Below are positions 1 to 9,326 of a stretch of 64,000 bases of DNA, one piece after another; the stretch's first letter is position 1; the number at the start of each line of letters is the position of its first letter. Source of the DNA: JBAXPV01 sp037132075. GTDB taxonomy: Bacteria; Bacteroidota; Bacteroidia; Bacteroidales; CAIXZF01. Under the pieces are notes generated by a model. That model searched no databases. It had not been told where the DNA came from and saw only the letters and a program-made list of their open reading frames with translations. Made by a program: the position numbers and the translations under genes. The DNA lies in contig JBAXPV010000001.1 in assembly GCA_037132075.1 (NCBI GenBank), forward strand, positions 62,001 through 126,000. Reading direction: 5' to 3'.

Positions 1-414
1 TATGACCATAGCAATGACAAGCAGGTAATCAGGGACAGCAGCGGGAATGCCTGTTACCATATCAGTCCTGAGATTGAATATTCAAACGGCTTTGAATACA
101 AATACAGTGCGTTGACACAAAAAGATCATCTTTGGATCAGGGCAAGTGTGGATATCCGATACGCGCCCGGGTTTCCAGGCGAGCTCCCCTGCCTGGTGAT
201 GTGCATGGATCATCAACATCGGAGCTATGGATATTTTGCCCCTGAAATAAAAATCGACTCCAGCCAAACGCCTTGGCATACATTCACTGCAGAGTTTCTA
301 ACCCCTGAACTGCGCAGCAGCGGGGATCCATTTAAATGCTACATCTGGAACCGGGGCAAAAGGAGCTTTGATGTGGATAACTTCAGGCTTGAGATCTTCG
401 AGCCGAAGAAATAA
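1..414 (+). CDS. hypothetical protein, 3' end only
   Basis: An open frame runs in from the left edge and stops with TAA at 412-414, so only the last 137 residues are visible and the true start lies outside the window. The visible part is rich in aromatic and beta-forming residues. It ends in a stretch like the last strands of a jelly-roll (WNRGK, then FDVDNFRLEIF), which is common in carbohydrate-binding-like beta-sandwich domains. No catalytic motif and no type IX sorting tail is visible. I do not recognise the family, and the beta-sandwich reading is inference only. The next gene starts about 220 bp downstream with its own promoter-like element, so this gene probably ends its transcript here. 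Confidence 0.6.
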   Translation, partial: YDHSNDKQVIRDSSGNACYHISPEIEYSNGFEYKYSALTQKDHLWIRASVDIRYAPGFPGELPCLVMCMDHQHRSYGYFAPEIKIDSSQTPWHTFTAEFLTPELRSSGDPFKCYIWNRGKRSFDVDNFRLEIFEPKK

Positions 415-558
415 TCGGGAGACAGGGAATATTCGGTCTGATTTGGCACCTAAGGGGCCAGGGGATGCGGGGCCACGACTCCGAACCGGCCTCACGATAA
501 AGATAAATATCTTCATCAAGCAACCTTCCATAAAATCATTGTCTTAAAATAAATAGTC

Positions 559-591
559 TTGTCGCTATTGGCAATTTTCTATTTACCTTCG
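559..591 (+). promoter_or_regulatory. putative Bacteroidota-type promoter
   Basis: TTG at 559-561 is followed 22 bp later by TACCTTCG at 584-591, one base off the Bacteroidota -7 consensus TAnnTTTG. The start codon of the PepSY-like gene is about 40 bp downstream. Weak match. Confidence 0.4.
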
Positions 592-631
592 AAAACTGAA
601 GCTTAACACAAACGGATTAACTCTAAATCAA

Positions 632-1096
632 ATGAAAAAAGCATTTTTAATGGTTCTCATCGCAATCCTGGGAATCACAGTTATGGCTCAAAAGCCAGCA
701 ATCACTGAGAAAAAAGACAAGAAAGTGGAAGCCCCTGCTGCTGTTAAAGCTGCTTTCCTGAGAGATTATACTGCTGCCACAAAAGTGAACTGGTCAGCTG
801 AAGGAACAAGCTTTGAAGCAGAATTCATGCTGAACAATGTAGAATATTCTGCTGTTTACGACAACAACGGTCAGCGCAAAGAAGTCGAGATGAGCATCAA
901 AGTTGCCGACCTCACACAAACGTCCCGTGATTACATCAAAGATCATTATGCCGGATACAAAATCACCGAAGCATCAAAAATCACCGGCGAAAGCGGTAAC
1001 ATAAGTTATGAAGCCGAACTCACCAAAGGGAAAGAGGTTATGGATGTGATCTTTGATGTGAATGGTCGATTTTCCAAAGAAGTTAAAGGGAAATAA
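632..1096 (+). CDS. PepSY-like small periplasmic protein
   Basis: This 154-residue protein has a clear signal peptide (MKKAFLMVLIAILGITVMAQ, cleavage after about residue 20) and is probably periplasmic. The mature part looks like the PepSY-like family (PF11396-type) common in Bacteroidota. A helix starting at APAAVKAAF is followed by strands such as KVNWSAEG and EAEF, then DNNGQRKEVE, and the unit repeats once more after SRDYIKDHY. Such proteins often accompany envelope-stress or two-component genes, but their molecular role is not established. It lies 24 bp upstream of the RND efflux operon, so it may be co-transcribed with it and could sense or bind something related to the pump; that link is inferred from position only. 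Confidence 0.75.
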   Translation: MKKAFLMVLIAILGITVMAQKPAITEKKDKKVEAPAAVKAAFLRDYTAATKVNWSAEGTSFEAEFMLNNVEYSAVYDNNGQRKEVEMSIKVADLTQTSRDYIKDHYAGYKITEASKITGESGNISYEAELTKGKEVMDVIFDVNGRFSKEVKGK

Positions 1097-1120
1097 TACC
1101 ACACACACCCCTACATAACA

Positions 1121-2404
1121 ATGCCCCGACCGCTGCTGTTAATCGCAATCCTATTCATGGGCATGGGATTTTTACGGGCTCAACCCATACGTAACCTCCC
1201 TGATTTTCAGAAAGCAGCTGTCTCTTATAGTCCTGGAGCCTATGACAAACTCAACCAGCTGCGCTTAAACCAGCTACAAGCTGATGTTCAAAAGGCACAA
1301 TTACTAAAACCCCAGGTATTCTTAAGCTCAGATTACCTCTTAGCACCTTTCTTTTCTAACAACGGCCAGGCTGTTGCTATCACCCCAAATCCTTCATCAA
1401 AGGCTTTTGGCTATGATGCTGCACTCACGAATGGTGGACTTTATGCAGCACAGCTTAATGTGAGCTATCCTTTGCTCAATAAGCCTGTTTACCAGGCCTT
1501 TGCGGCCGAAAACGAGCTCAGCAGACAAGTTTTGCAACAGGAAAGCAAAACTTTGTTACACAAACTGTCCAATGATGTTACCACCCTTTACATCGACTGT
1601 TACCAAACTCAACAACAAATCAAATATTTGAGCACCCTTACCGGCCTGATCAAAGAGCGGGAGAAAGTGGTGCAAAGCCTCGTAGAACAAGGGATCATGT
1701 CACAGAATGATTATTTGCTGATCGACATTGAAATCAGCAGCAGGGAATTCGACATCGCTCAACAAAAGGCAGCCCTGTGTGCTTCATTCTCAGCACTAAA
1801 TAACTTATGTGGAATCAGCGACACTACAGTACCTGCACTTTCTGCCCCTGACATAGCACTCAGTAAAATCCTTGACAAATTTAACTATCAGCAAAAATTC
1901 AGCCTCGACAGCATGGACCTGATCGCGCAACAGCAGGTCTCAAACACAAAATACAAACCACAGCTTCAGCTCTATGGCAACACCGGTCTCTATGCCAGTG
2001 ATGCAGCAAACATCCCGCACAACGTCGGACTCAGCGCGGGTCTTCACCTCGCCCTTCCTTTGTATGACGGTCATCAGCGAAATATCACCGAACAACAGAC
2101 AAAAGTCATGCTTCAGACACTTGGGAAATACCAGGATGACCAGGATCTGCAGCAAAAGAATAACTTTGCTTCGCTGTTGCAACAAATGAACGAGCTAAGG
2201 CTATCTATCGGGTATCTCGACAAACAGATAGCAACCCAGAAAAGGCTGTTACTCTTGATGCATTACAAGGTCGCCTCTGGACAAATTTCTGTTACAGATT
2301 ACCTGTTGGCTGTCAGGGATTTCGGCATCGCCAGTCAGAATAGGATACAGACCCAGTCGCAGTTGTGGCTCCTCATGAACCAGTATAATTACCTCAATTG
2401 GTAA
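1121..2404 (+). CDS. TolC-family outer membrane channel of RND pump
   Basis: This 427-residue protein with a signal peptide (about 20 residues, ending FLRAQ) matches the TolC/OEP family. It has two long alpha-helical stretches with heptad character (about 45-75 plus 130-215, and 310-410), separated by beta-rich segments that would build the barrel (for example KPQLQLYGNTGLYAS). It would form the trimeric outer-membrane exit duct of the pump encoded next door. The stop TAA at 2402-2404 is only 2 bp before the ATG of the adaptor gene, so translation is probably coupled. The sequence is divergent, and the substrate cannot be read from it. Confidence 0.85.
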   Translation: MPRPLLLIAILFMGMGFLRAQPIRNLPDFQKAAVSYSPGAYDKLNQLRLNQLQADVQKAQLLKPQVFLSSDYLLAPFFSNNGQAVAITPNPSSKAFGYDAALTNGGLYAAQLNVSYPLLNKPVYQAFAAENELSRQVLQQESKTLLHKLSNDVTTLYIDCYQTQQQIKYLSTLTGLIKEREKVVQSLVEQGIMSQNDYLLIDIEISSREFDIAQQKAALCASFSALNNLCGISDTTVPALSAPDIALSKILDKFNYQQKFSLDSMDLIAQQQVSNTKYKPQLQLYGNTGLYASDAANIPHNVGLSAGLHLALPLYDGHQRNITEQQTKVMLQTLGKYQDDQDLQQKNNFASLLQQMNELRLSIGYLDKQIATQKRLLLLMHYKVASGQISVTDYLLAVRDFGIASQNRIQTQSQLWLLMNQYNYLNW

Positions 2405-2406
2405 AA

Positions 2407-3342
2407 ATGACCCAAAATCACAAGATACAATGGCTGTTTTTTTTCATCGGGCTCTCCAGCCTAGGCCTAATGTCATGCCTTAGAAACCAGGCAGCTGTCG
2501 AGGCCGTTAAAGTGAGACCGGAAGTCAGCACAGTAGCCGTGAGATACGAAACCATCGTACAATACCTCAACCTCAATGCTGTCACGGCTTTTCAGAAGAA
2601 AGACAACATCCGTTCGACCATCACGGGCTATATCAGCAATCTCACTTTTAAAACCGGGGATTACATTGAGGCTGGCGCTATATATTGTTATATCACCACA
2701 AAGGAGCAAAAGGCGCTGAAAAATATCACAAGCAGTGATACTACGACCCTGAGATTCCGCAAACCAATAGCAATATTCTGCAGTGCAAGTGGTATCATCA
2801 CTGCACAACAGGCGCTTCAAGGCGATTATAGCAGTGAAGGGGATGTGCTGGCTTCCGTGAGTGAACCTTCCTCATTGGTGGTTTTGCTGAATGTTCCTTA
2901 TGAAAACCATCAATATGTCTTCCCAGGAAAGTCCTGTGAAATTCTGCTTCCTGATGGGAAAACCATCAAAACTAAAATAAGCCGCGAAATTCCTACCATC
3001 GATGCCGCTTCTCAATCCCAGGTTTTTATGGTCAGTCTTTCCGGTCAAAGTCTTCCCGAAAACCTAAACGTGACGGTGAATGTCGTGCAAAGCACTTCGG
3101 AAAATGCCCTGGTGGTGCCACGTGCAGCTATTCAAACGAATGAAACTCAGGATGAATTCTGGGTCATGAAGCTGATCAACGATTCTTTGGCAGTGAAATC
3201 AGACATCATCCTGGGTCTGCAAAACGACTCTATGAGCGAAATCAAGGGTATGGGCATTTCTGAGCACGACAAGATCATTGTGAGCGGGGCTTTCGAATTA
3301 CCCGACTCTTCTGTGGTGAAAACACTTAAGTCACCACACTGA
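2407..3342 (+). CDS. RND efflux adaptor lipoprotein, hairpin-less
   Basis: This is a periplasmic adaptor (membrane fusion protein) of about 311 residues. I start it at ATG 2407; an in-frame TTG at 2398 overlaps the upstream stop and is less likely. The N-terminus is a lipoprotein signal with lipobox LMSC, so it should be anchored by lipid in the inner membrane. Biotinyl/lipoyl half-motifs are visible around ITGYISNLTFKTGDYIEAGA and SASGIITAQQALQGDY, followed by beta-barrel and membrane-proximal domains. Only about 40 residues separate the two lipoyl halves, too few for the usual long alpha-helical hairpin that touches TolC. The gene is packed between the channel and permease genes. Confidence 0.82.
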   Translation: MTQNHKIQWLFFFIGLSSLGLMSCLRNQAAVEAVKVRPEVSTVAVRYETIVQYLNLNAVTAFQKKDNIRSTITGYISNLTFKTGDYIEAGAIYCYITTKEQKALKNITSSDTTTLRFRKPIAIFCSASGIITAQQALQGDYSSEGDVLASVSEPSSLVVLLNVPYENHQYVFPGKSCEILLPDGKTIKTKISREIPTIDAASQSQVFMVSLSGQSLPENLNVTVNVVQSTSENALVVPRAAIQTNETQDEFWVMKLINDSLAVKSDIILGLQNDSMSEIKGMGISEHDKIIVSGAFELPDSSVVKTLKSPH

Positions 3343-3343
3343 C

Positions 3344-6300
3344 ATGCGACAAGCGCATCATTTCTACAAGAAGCCAATACTGGGGCTGTTTATCCTGCTA
3401 ATCGTGGCAGGTGTCTATAGCTTCACCAAACTAAAGACAGGACTGTTCCCCGACATCACCTTCCCTAAGATCAAAGTCATCGCGGATGCCGGACAGCAAC
3501 CCGTTGACAAAATGATGACCACGGTGACTATCCCCCTGGAGAACAGCATCAAACGCACAGAAGGGCTGGATTATATCCGCAGTACCACCAGTCGGGGCAG
3601 TTGTGAGATCTCAGTATTCTTAAAATGGGATGTGGATGTCGACATGGCACGCCTGCAGATTGAATCGCTGATCAATCGTTCGAAATCAAAACTGCTGCCA
3701 GGAACTGAAATCAGCGTCGAGAAAATGAATCCCAGCATCCTGCCGGTGATGGGGTTTTCGCTCGAAGGCAAGCGCTCACAGATAGAACTCAGGAAAATTG
3801 CCACGCTGCAGATCAAGCCTTTCCTTGCAGCCACCCCGGGCGTATCCGATGTTGCCGTGATCGGGGGAAAGACCAAAGAATACCAGGTCATCCTCAATCC
3901 CGACAGGATCAGTGAGCTGGGCGTCACACCCACGCAGGTTGCTGCGGTCATCGGACAGTCCAATGTTTTGCTGTCGAATGGTTATATCAGCGACTACAAA
4001 CGACTGTACCTCACGCTTACAGATAATGCCATCGACAACAAGACTCAGTTGGAGAACCTGATCGTCCTAAACTCAAAGATGCGCATGGTGAGACTCAAAG
4101 ATGTCGCGGAAATCCGGATCGGTGAGATGCGGGATTACCTGAAGATCAATGCCAATGCTAAGGATGTCCCGCTTATCGCCATCGTAAAACAACCCACTGC
4201 AAATCTCATTGATGTCAATGATGGTGTGATGGCCAGAGTAAAAGAACTCGAAAAGATACTTCCGCCGGATGTCAAGCTCAGGCCATATTATCAGCAGGCT
4301 GATTTCGTCAACAAAAGCATTAAAAGCATCAAAGATGTCCTGTGGATCGGAATTTTACTGGCCATCTGCGTTGTAATCTTCTTCCTGAGGTCATTCCGGT
4401 CGAGTTTCGTGGTAGCATTGAGCATTCCGGCCACGCTGGCTCTTACGATGGTCATAATGAACCTGATGGGATATACCTTTAACATCATGACCCTGGGCGC
4501 TATTGCGGCTGCCATCGGACTCATGATCGATGATGCTGTGATCGTTGCTGAACAGATCCACCGCAGCCATGAGGAACATCCCAGGGAATCGATGCCGCAC
4601 ATCACAGGGAAGGCGATTCACTACCTCTTCCCGGCTATGGTAGGATCCTCACTGAGTACCATTGTCATTTTCATCCCATTTGTGCTGATGAGTGGCGTTG
4701 CTGGGGCATACTTTAAAGAGATGGCCTTTACCATGGTGATCGCTTTAAGCTCCTCTTTCATAATCACCTGGTTGGTGCTCCCTGTCCTATTCCTGATTTT
4801 CCCTGAAAAAAAGAACAGCAAAACCCAGAAACAGAAAGAACACAGAGGGGAATGGATCCGTTGGTTCTTACGCCGGCCCTATGTGGGATTAGCCTTTGCT
4901 TTGGTATGTGCAGCATGTATTTATATAATCCCGCAAAGCCTTCCCTCAGGCTTCCTGCCCGACATGGATGAAGGCGGCATCGTGCTCGATTTTAACAGTC
5001 CACCGGGTGCAAGCCTGGAGGAAACCGACCAGATGTTACAACAAGTTGACAAAATTATTCAGCAGAACCCTGACATACAAAGCTTTAGTCGCCGCACCGG
5101 CACACAGATGGGTTTCTTCATCACCGAACCCAATCGTGGCGATTACCTGATCCAGCTGAAAGAGAATCACAAAAAGACAACGGATGATGTATCAGCGGAT
5201 CTGCGTCAGAAGATTGAAAGTGTGCTGCCCCAGCTACGTATCGATTTCGGACAGGTGATCAGCGACATGCTGGGCGACCTGATGAGCTCAGTGCAACCCA
5301 TTGAGATCAAAGTGTTTGGCGACAACCAACAGCAATTACAAAAGATCTCAAAACAGCTTGCAGGCATTGTTGAAAAGGTTGATGGGACCGCTGATGTCTT
5401 TGACGGCATTGTCATTGCAGGACCTGAAGTCAGGGTAGAACCTGACGTTGCGAAACTGACACAGCTCGGTATCAGTCCGGCCGATTTCCAGTTCCAGCTT
5501 CAGACACAACTCGAAGGCAATGTGGTAAGTACGATCCTGGAGAAAGAACAAGTGCTGAACATCAGGCTTATGTATCCGGGCGGACAGCAGACGACGGTTC
5601 ATGGCCTGTCGAACGGAAACATCATCCTTAACAATGGCATGATGAAACCCATCAGCTCTGTATCAAATATCAGGGTTGAACAAGGCGTTGCAGAGATAGA
5701 AAGGGAAAATCAGAAGATGATTGGGGTAGTCACTGCCCGACTCGACAATCGTGATTTGGGAAGTACTTTAAAAGAGATCCGGGCCACAATCGACAAAAAT
5801 CTGTCCCTCCCGGAAGGCTATCATCTCGAATACGGAGGTTCTTATGCCCAACAGCAGAAAGCCTTTGGTGAGTTGCTGATGATCCTTCTCTCCGCATGCC
5901 TCCTTGTTTTCATTGTGCTCCTGGCCTTATTCAGGGAGTTTATCATCTCTTTGTTCGTCATTGCCCTCGCCATCCTGGGCGTGGCTGGCAGTCTGCTGGC
6001 ATTGTATGTCACACATACCCCCTTAAACGTGGGAAGTTATACCGGCATCATCATGATCGTGGGTATTATCGGGGAGAATGCCATATTCACCTTACAGCAA
6101 TATCATAAGGCAAGGCTGACGATGAATACGGAAGAAAGTATTGTCTTTGCCATAGCCACACGATTGCGACCCAAGTTGATGACCGCCACCGGGGCGATTG
6201 TCGCCCTCCTGCCCCTCGCATTAGGCTTAGGCGTGGGCGCTCAGATGCATCAGCCTTTGGCGATTGCTGTCATTGGGGGCTTGGTGGTTGCACTACCGCT

Positions 6301-6382
6301 GCTGCTGGTAGTGTTGCCGGGGATAATTCTGAATCTCTACCGGTTTCCTATAGGAAACTCCATTGCCAGTTCCCCGGAATAA
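3344..6382 (+). CDS. RND family efflux permease
   Basis: This 1012-residue inner-membrane pump has the standard RND size and layout: TM1 (about 11-30), a periplasmic porter half, TM2-6 (about 330-485), TM7 (about 515-535), a second porter half, and TM8-12 (about 845-1000). The TM4 motif reads GLMIDDAVIVAE, with the paired Asp residues of the proton relay, so it resembles the hydrophobe/drug (HAE) branch rather than the metal branch. At the TM10 position where AcrB has the relay Lys (AKNAI), this protein has Glu (GENAI), so its proton relay may differ. It starts one base after the adaptor stop, and its 3' end overlaps the convergent gene by 46 bp. The substrate is unknown. Confidence 0.9.
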   Translation: MRQAHHFYKKPILGLFILLIVAGVYSFTKLKTGLFPDITFPKIKVIADAGQQPVDKMMTTVTIPLENSIKRTEGLDYIRSTTSRGSCEISVFLKWDVDVDMARLQIESLINRSKSKLLPGTEISVEKMNPSILPVMGFSLEGKRSQIELRKIATLQIKPFLAATPGVSDVAVIGGKTKEYQVILNPDRISELGVTPTQVAAVIGQSNVLLSNGYISDYKRLYLTLTDNAIDNKTQLENLIVLNSKMRMVRLKDVAEIRIGEMRDYLKINANAKDVPLIAIVKQPTANLIDVNDGVMARVKELEKILPPDVKLRPYYQQADFVNKSIKSIKDVLWIGILLAICVVIFFLRSFRSSFVVALSIPATLALTMVIMNLMGYTFNIMTLGAIAAAIGLMIDDAVIVAEQIHRSHEEHPRESMPHITGKAIHYLFPAMVGSSLSTIVIFIPFVLMSGVAGAYFKEMAFTMVIALSSSFIITWLVLPVLFLIFPEKKNSKTQKQKEHRGEWIRWFLRRPYVGLAFALVCAACIYIIPQSLPSGFLPDMDEGGIVLDFNSPPGASLEETDQMLQQVDKIIQQNPDIQSFSRRTGTQMGFFITEPNRGDYLIQLKENHKKTTDDVSADLRQKIESVLPQLRIDFGQVISDMLGDLMSSVQPIEIKVFGDNQQQLQKISKQLAGIVEKVDGTADVFDGIVIAGPEVRVEPDVAKLTQLGISPADFQFQLQTQLEGNVVSTILEKEQVLNIRLMYPGGQQTTVHGLSNGNIILNNGMMKPISSVSNIRVEQGVAEIERENQKMIGVVTARLDNRDLGSTLKEIRATIDKNLSLPEGYHLEYGGSYAQQQKAFGELLMILLSACLLVFIVLLALFREFIISLFVIALAILGVAGSLLALYVTHTPLNVGSYTGIIMIVGIIGENAIFTLQQYHKARLTMNTEESIVFAIATRLRPKLMTATGAIVALLPLALGLGVGAQMHQPLAIAVIGGLVVALPLLLVVLPGIILNLYRFPIGNSIASSPE

Positions 6383-7455
6383 TAAAATTCATAACCCAGT
6401 CCCCCGAAAGTATAGTCGCGACCGTTAATTTTGATTCGTGATCCCCCGGTTTGAGGGTCTGGCTTGGGTTTTGACACTTCGAATCCGAGGTTAAACAAGG
6501 TAGCCAGGATCTCTGGCCTATGGCTGATGTCATAACCTGAGCGTTTCCATTGCTCTTGGATCTCGCGTAAGTACAAAGCAGCATATAGGTAGGGATAGAG
6601 GTGACTCCGTGGGTTGGTAAGCCTGTCGAAGCGCTCTTTGGCAATATCGTTTGTTTTGAAATCAAGCATGTGCTCGAACTGTGGTCCAGGATAAAAGATG
6701 GAGTTCTTGTCCTTGAGGTAGTTTTCAATCTTGATCGCAGTCTCTTCCTTGATTCCCATCACGCCCAGTGATAGCGTGGTTTCATTCACCAATATTTTTA
6801 ATGGAGCGATCCATTTCTTAAAAGCCTCCCGTTTTGAGTCGAATAGCCTGATTTGTTCACCAAGTAACATCGTCACCAACATTCTGGATTCTATCCCGCA
6901 AAGCCTGGACACGGAATCTAAAGGCTTTTGGTCTTTTACGATGGCAATTTTCATGATAGGCCATTGCTCGGTATTGGCCCAATAATAAACACTGGAATCG
7001 CTCTTATTGCCGGCCTGCCCTGTAAAAACACTCTTGCCCTTTTCTATTCGGGCTTGGTAATCAGTATTATCAGCCAGGTAAAGATCGGTGACAGAAAGCA
7101 TCTTTTCCGCCATTACAAAATCACCGCTACGTGCAAGCACCTCCGAGATCTGCTGTGCATTCACCGGAAAATACTGACCCAAAGTATGAATCCTGTAAAA
7201 TATATAAGGTTCTGACAGGCCACTGGACTGCTTGTCAACACTGTCGACTGAACGCTCAGTCTGCTGAATAAAATACCTATCGTTGAAATCGACAGCACCA
7301 GGGTCACGGGTCAGCTTTAACTTGATCGCAAAAAAGACAGATGTAAAGAAAAAGCCAATCACTGCAAAAGCCAGAATCCCGGTTTTTAGTCCGATACGTA
7401 TCCATCTCTTCTCCCGGTAAATTTTTATTAAGCTATTCACAAACAATGACTTCAA
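6337..7455 (-). CDS. membrane-anchored lysozyme-fold-like protein, putative
   Basis: The protein is about 372 residues with one N-terminal membrane helix (about 23-45), so the bulk should face the periplasm. In the middle, a segment with GIESRMLVTMLLGEQ, followed about 35 residues later by SLGVMGIKEETA, recalls the catalytic-Glu helix and the G-x-M-x-I motif of lytic transglycosylases (GH23-like fold). A role in peptidoglycan cleavage is therefore possible but not proven. No ATG is available at the N-terminus: TTG at 7455 gives the longest form and GTG at 7440 is an alternative. It is divergent from the M23 endopeptidase gene, which also acts on peptidoglycan. Its 3' end runs 46 bp into the RND permease gene. 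Confidence 0.6.
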   Translation of the reverse strand: MKSLFVNSLIKIYREKRWIRIGLKTGILAFAVIGFFFTSVFFAIKLKLTRDPGAVDFNDRYFIQQTERSVDSVDKQSSGLSEPYIFYRIHTLGQYFPVNAQQISEVLARSGDFVMAEKMLSVTDLYLADNTDYQARIEKGKSVFTGQAGNKSDSSVYYWANTEQWPIMKIAIVKDQKPLDSVSRLCGIESRMLVTMLLGEQIRLFDSKREAFKKWIAPLKILVNETTLSLGVMGIKEETAIKIENYLKDKNSIFYPGPQFEHMLDFKTNDIAKERFDRLTNPRSHLYPYLYAALYLREIQEQWKRSGYDISHRPEILATLFNLGFEVSKPKPDPQTGGSRIKINGRDYTFGGLGYEFYYSGELAMEFPIGNR

Positions 7456-7504
7456 TAAACACTAAATCCTATTACAATGCAACATATTTAAATTATCATA
7501 TACA

Positions 7505-7535
7505 TTGGCGCGTATTATGATTTTGTTTAATTTTG
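7505..7535 (+). promoter_or_regulatory. Bacteroidota-type promoter for M23 gene
   Basis: TTG at 7505-7507, a 20-bp spacer and TAATTTTG at 7528-7535 match the TTG/TAnnTTTG promoter exactly. It would start transcription near 7542, about 65 nt before the GTG start of the endopeptidase gene. Confidence 0.65.
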
Positions 7536-7607
7536 CAAAAATAACAATAAGGAGCGTATTTCCGCGTATTATTCGCCTACGATCCCATCAAACCTCTTTT
7601 TGCAGCA

Positions 7608-8540
7608 GTGATTTGGCAAAATTCAACAGCAAGCCCAAAGGCTATAGGGAAGATATTATTCTCCCTACTGCTATTGCTGTGTTTCCTACATCCCTCTTTC
7701 AGCCAGCAAAGCGTATCTGACTCCAACAACGTAAATCCTGAAGAAGAGCTTTACGATCTTCCGACCGACACCGTTGCAGAACACGATTACATCCCGGCTG
7801 ACCTCATGTTCATTCCCTCTGATGTGCTTTACGACAAAGCCTGGAACAATGCTGATGTCCGGGCCAAACGTGAAGACCTCTCACAGATGGAGGACACCAT
7901 CACCATTTTCCTGACCAATCCTGCAGAGCATCCTTTTTGTTTCCCAAAACCCGGACGATTTTTATCTCCTTTTGGTTATCGTGGCAGGCATTTCCATGCA
8001 GGTCTCGACATCAAGCTCAACCTGGGAGATTCGGTATGCAGTGCCTGGGATGGCAAGGTACGACTTGCAAAAACATACCGGGGTTATGGCAATGTAGTTG
8101 TCGTCAGGCATTTCAACGGGCTGGAGACTGTCTATGGTCACCTCTCCAAAATCCTGGTAAAACCCAACCAGGACGTTAAAGCCGGCGACCTCCTGGGTTG
8201 GGGCGGAAGAACGGGAAGAGCAACGACGACGCATCTTCATTTTGAAACGAGATTCCTTGGTGAACCCTTTGACCCGCAAACCATGATCAGCATGGAGACT
8301 TTTAAGCTCAAAACTGACACCGTGGCCCTGATGGCTTCGCTGTTCAGCTATAAAGCAAAACTCAAAGGAGGAAAGAAAGGCAAATATACCCAAGGCACTA
8401 CCTATCATACTGTTAAAAAAGGAGACTCACTGGCAAAAATCGCCAAGCGTTATGGCACGACAACAGCCGCTATCCGCAAGAAAAACGGCCTTTCGAAGAA
8501 ATCAAAGCTAAAGCCGGGAAAGACGCTGCTGATTTGGTAG
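7608..8540 (+). CDS. M23 family metallopeptidase with C-terminal LysM
   Basis: This is a peptidoglycan endopeptidase of about 310 residues. After an N-terminal hydrophobic export signal (about 15-33, ending FSQQ) comes a linker, then the M23 (LytM/lysostaphin) domain. The zinc ligands are visible as HAGLD (HxxxD) and HLHF (HxH), in the spacing expected for active enzymes. A single LysM domain closes the protein (YHTVKKGDSLAKIAKRYG to the last residues) and should bind glycan. The start is GTG at 7608, because in-frame stops lie just upstream and no ATG precedes the signal sequence. G-rich short repeats begin directly after the stop codon. The likely role is cell-wall remodelling or division. 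Confidence 0.85.
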   Translation: MIWQNSTASPKAIGKILFSLLLLLCFLHPSFSQQSVSDSNNVNPEEELYDLPTDTVAEHDYIPADLMFIPSDVLYDKAWNNADVRAKREDLSQMEDTITIFLTNPAEHPFCFPKPGRFLSPFGYRGRHFHAGLDIKLNLGDSVCSAWDGKVRLAKTYRGYGNVVVVRHFNGLETVYGHLSKILVKPNQDVKAGDLLGWGGRTGRATTTHLHFETRFLGEPFDPQTMISMETFKLKTDTVALMASLFSYKAKLKGGKKGKYTQGTTYHTVKKGDSLAKIAKRYGTTTAAIRKKNGLSKKSKLKPGKTLLIW

Positions 8541-8585
8541 GGCTGTTGGGCGGAGGCTGAAGGCTTTTAGGCGGAGGGCTGCTGG
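8541..8585. repeat. G-rich low-complexity repeat after M23 gene
   Basis: Imperfect short repeats of GGCTG, GGCGGAGG and AGGCTG begin at the base after the stop codon. Similar repeats abut the 3' ends of the SpoU methyltransferase and mutS genes. Confidence 0.5.
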
Positions 8586-8602
8586 ATTACAGCATTTCTA
8601 AA

Positions 8603-9176
8603 TTACTCCTTTACAAACTTTAAGGTATGTGATTTTTTTCTGCCAAATGTCACGGTATACATGCCGGGGCTGAGTTGGTGAATATCAATCTGGGTATCAT
8701 GCTGACTTAATTCTCCACTTAAAACCACCCTGCCTGTATTGTCAGAAATTGAATAATTTCCTTTGTTAGAATCGATTGTCAGCGTGATCATGTCATTTGC
8801 CGGGTTTGGGTAAACGCTAAAGGGCTTTTGCATTAAGCTTTCCTGGATATCCACATTATTATTTACTGTTAAAGTTGCCACATTGGAGGTATCATGGCAG
8901 TTTCCGGAACCTACGAGACATCGGAATTTGGTGTTGTTATCTGCATAGCTGACAGGCATCTGACAACAATTGGATTTCTGCTGTTGTCAATGCACGGCTC
9001 CAGATTCCAATATCGTCAAGGTTGCCGGAGAAATACTCAGTGGTGATATCCCTCCCAATAATCAAGGGCAGATTGGTTGCGACGGCATCAGTATACGGAC
9101 AAATTGCCGTCGACTGGAAAACTCCGTTTTTATAGAGGTTCATGGTGCCGTTGTCATAAGTCCCATATTTCAATTT
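8603..9176 (-). pseudogene. decayed LamG / Ig-like / T9SS sorting-domain protein
   Basis: On the minus strand two reading frames give pieces of one typical Bacteroidota surface protein. About 9176-8937 encodes the end of a LamG/concanavalin-like domain (GTYDNGTMNLYKNG, then GNLDDIGIWSRALTTAEI). In a different frame, 8959-8603 encodes the end of an Ig-like domain (PVSYADNNTKFRCLVG) and a complete type IX secretion C-terminal domain (VYPNPANDMITLTI, then GMYTVTF and the basic tail). The linker and most of the Ig domain between the two pieces are missing and the frame changes, and no upstream part of the gene exists. I read this as a remnant with a deletion. A short hypothetical gene for 8603-8959 is the less likely alternative. 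Confidence 0.7.
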
Positions 9177-9279
9177 CAAAATCAAATATAAAAAAATACT
9201 GCTAAAATTCATTATACAGGCAGTTTTGCGTTTTTTTTTAACACAAGGAGCAGAAGGGAAAACTACATCAATTTTTCTG

Positions 9280-9287
9280 TACCTTTG
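9280..9287 (+). promoter_or_regulatory. -7 promoter element upstream of valS
   Basis: TACCTTTG is a perfect match to the Bacteroidota -7 element, about 40 bp before the valS ATG. No clear TTG is seen at the -33 position. Confidence 0.5.
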
Positions 9288-9326
9288 CAGGCTTAAATAA
9301 AAAAACATTCTCAAACCGCCTACTGC

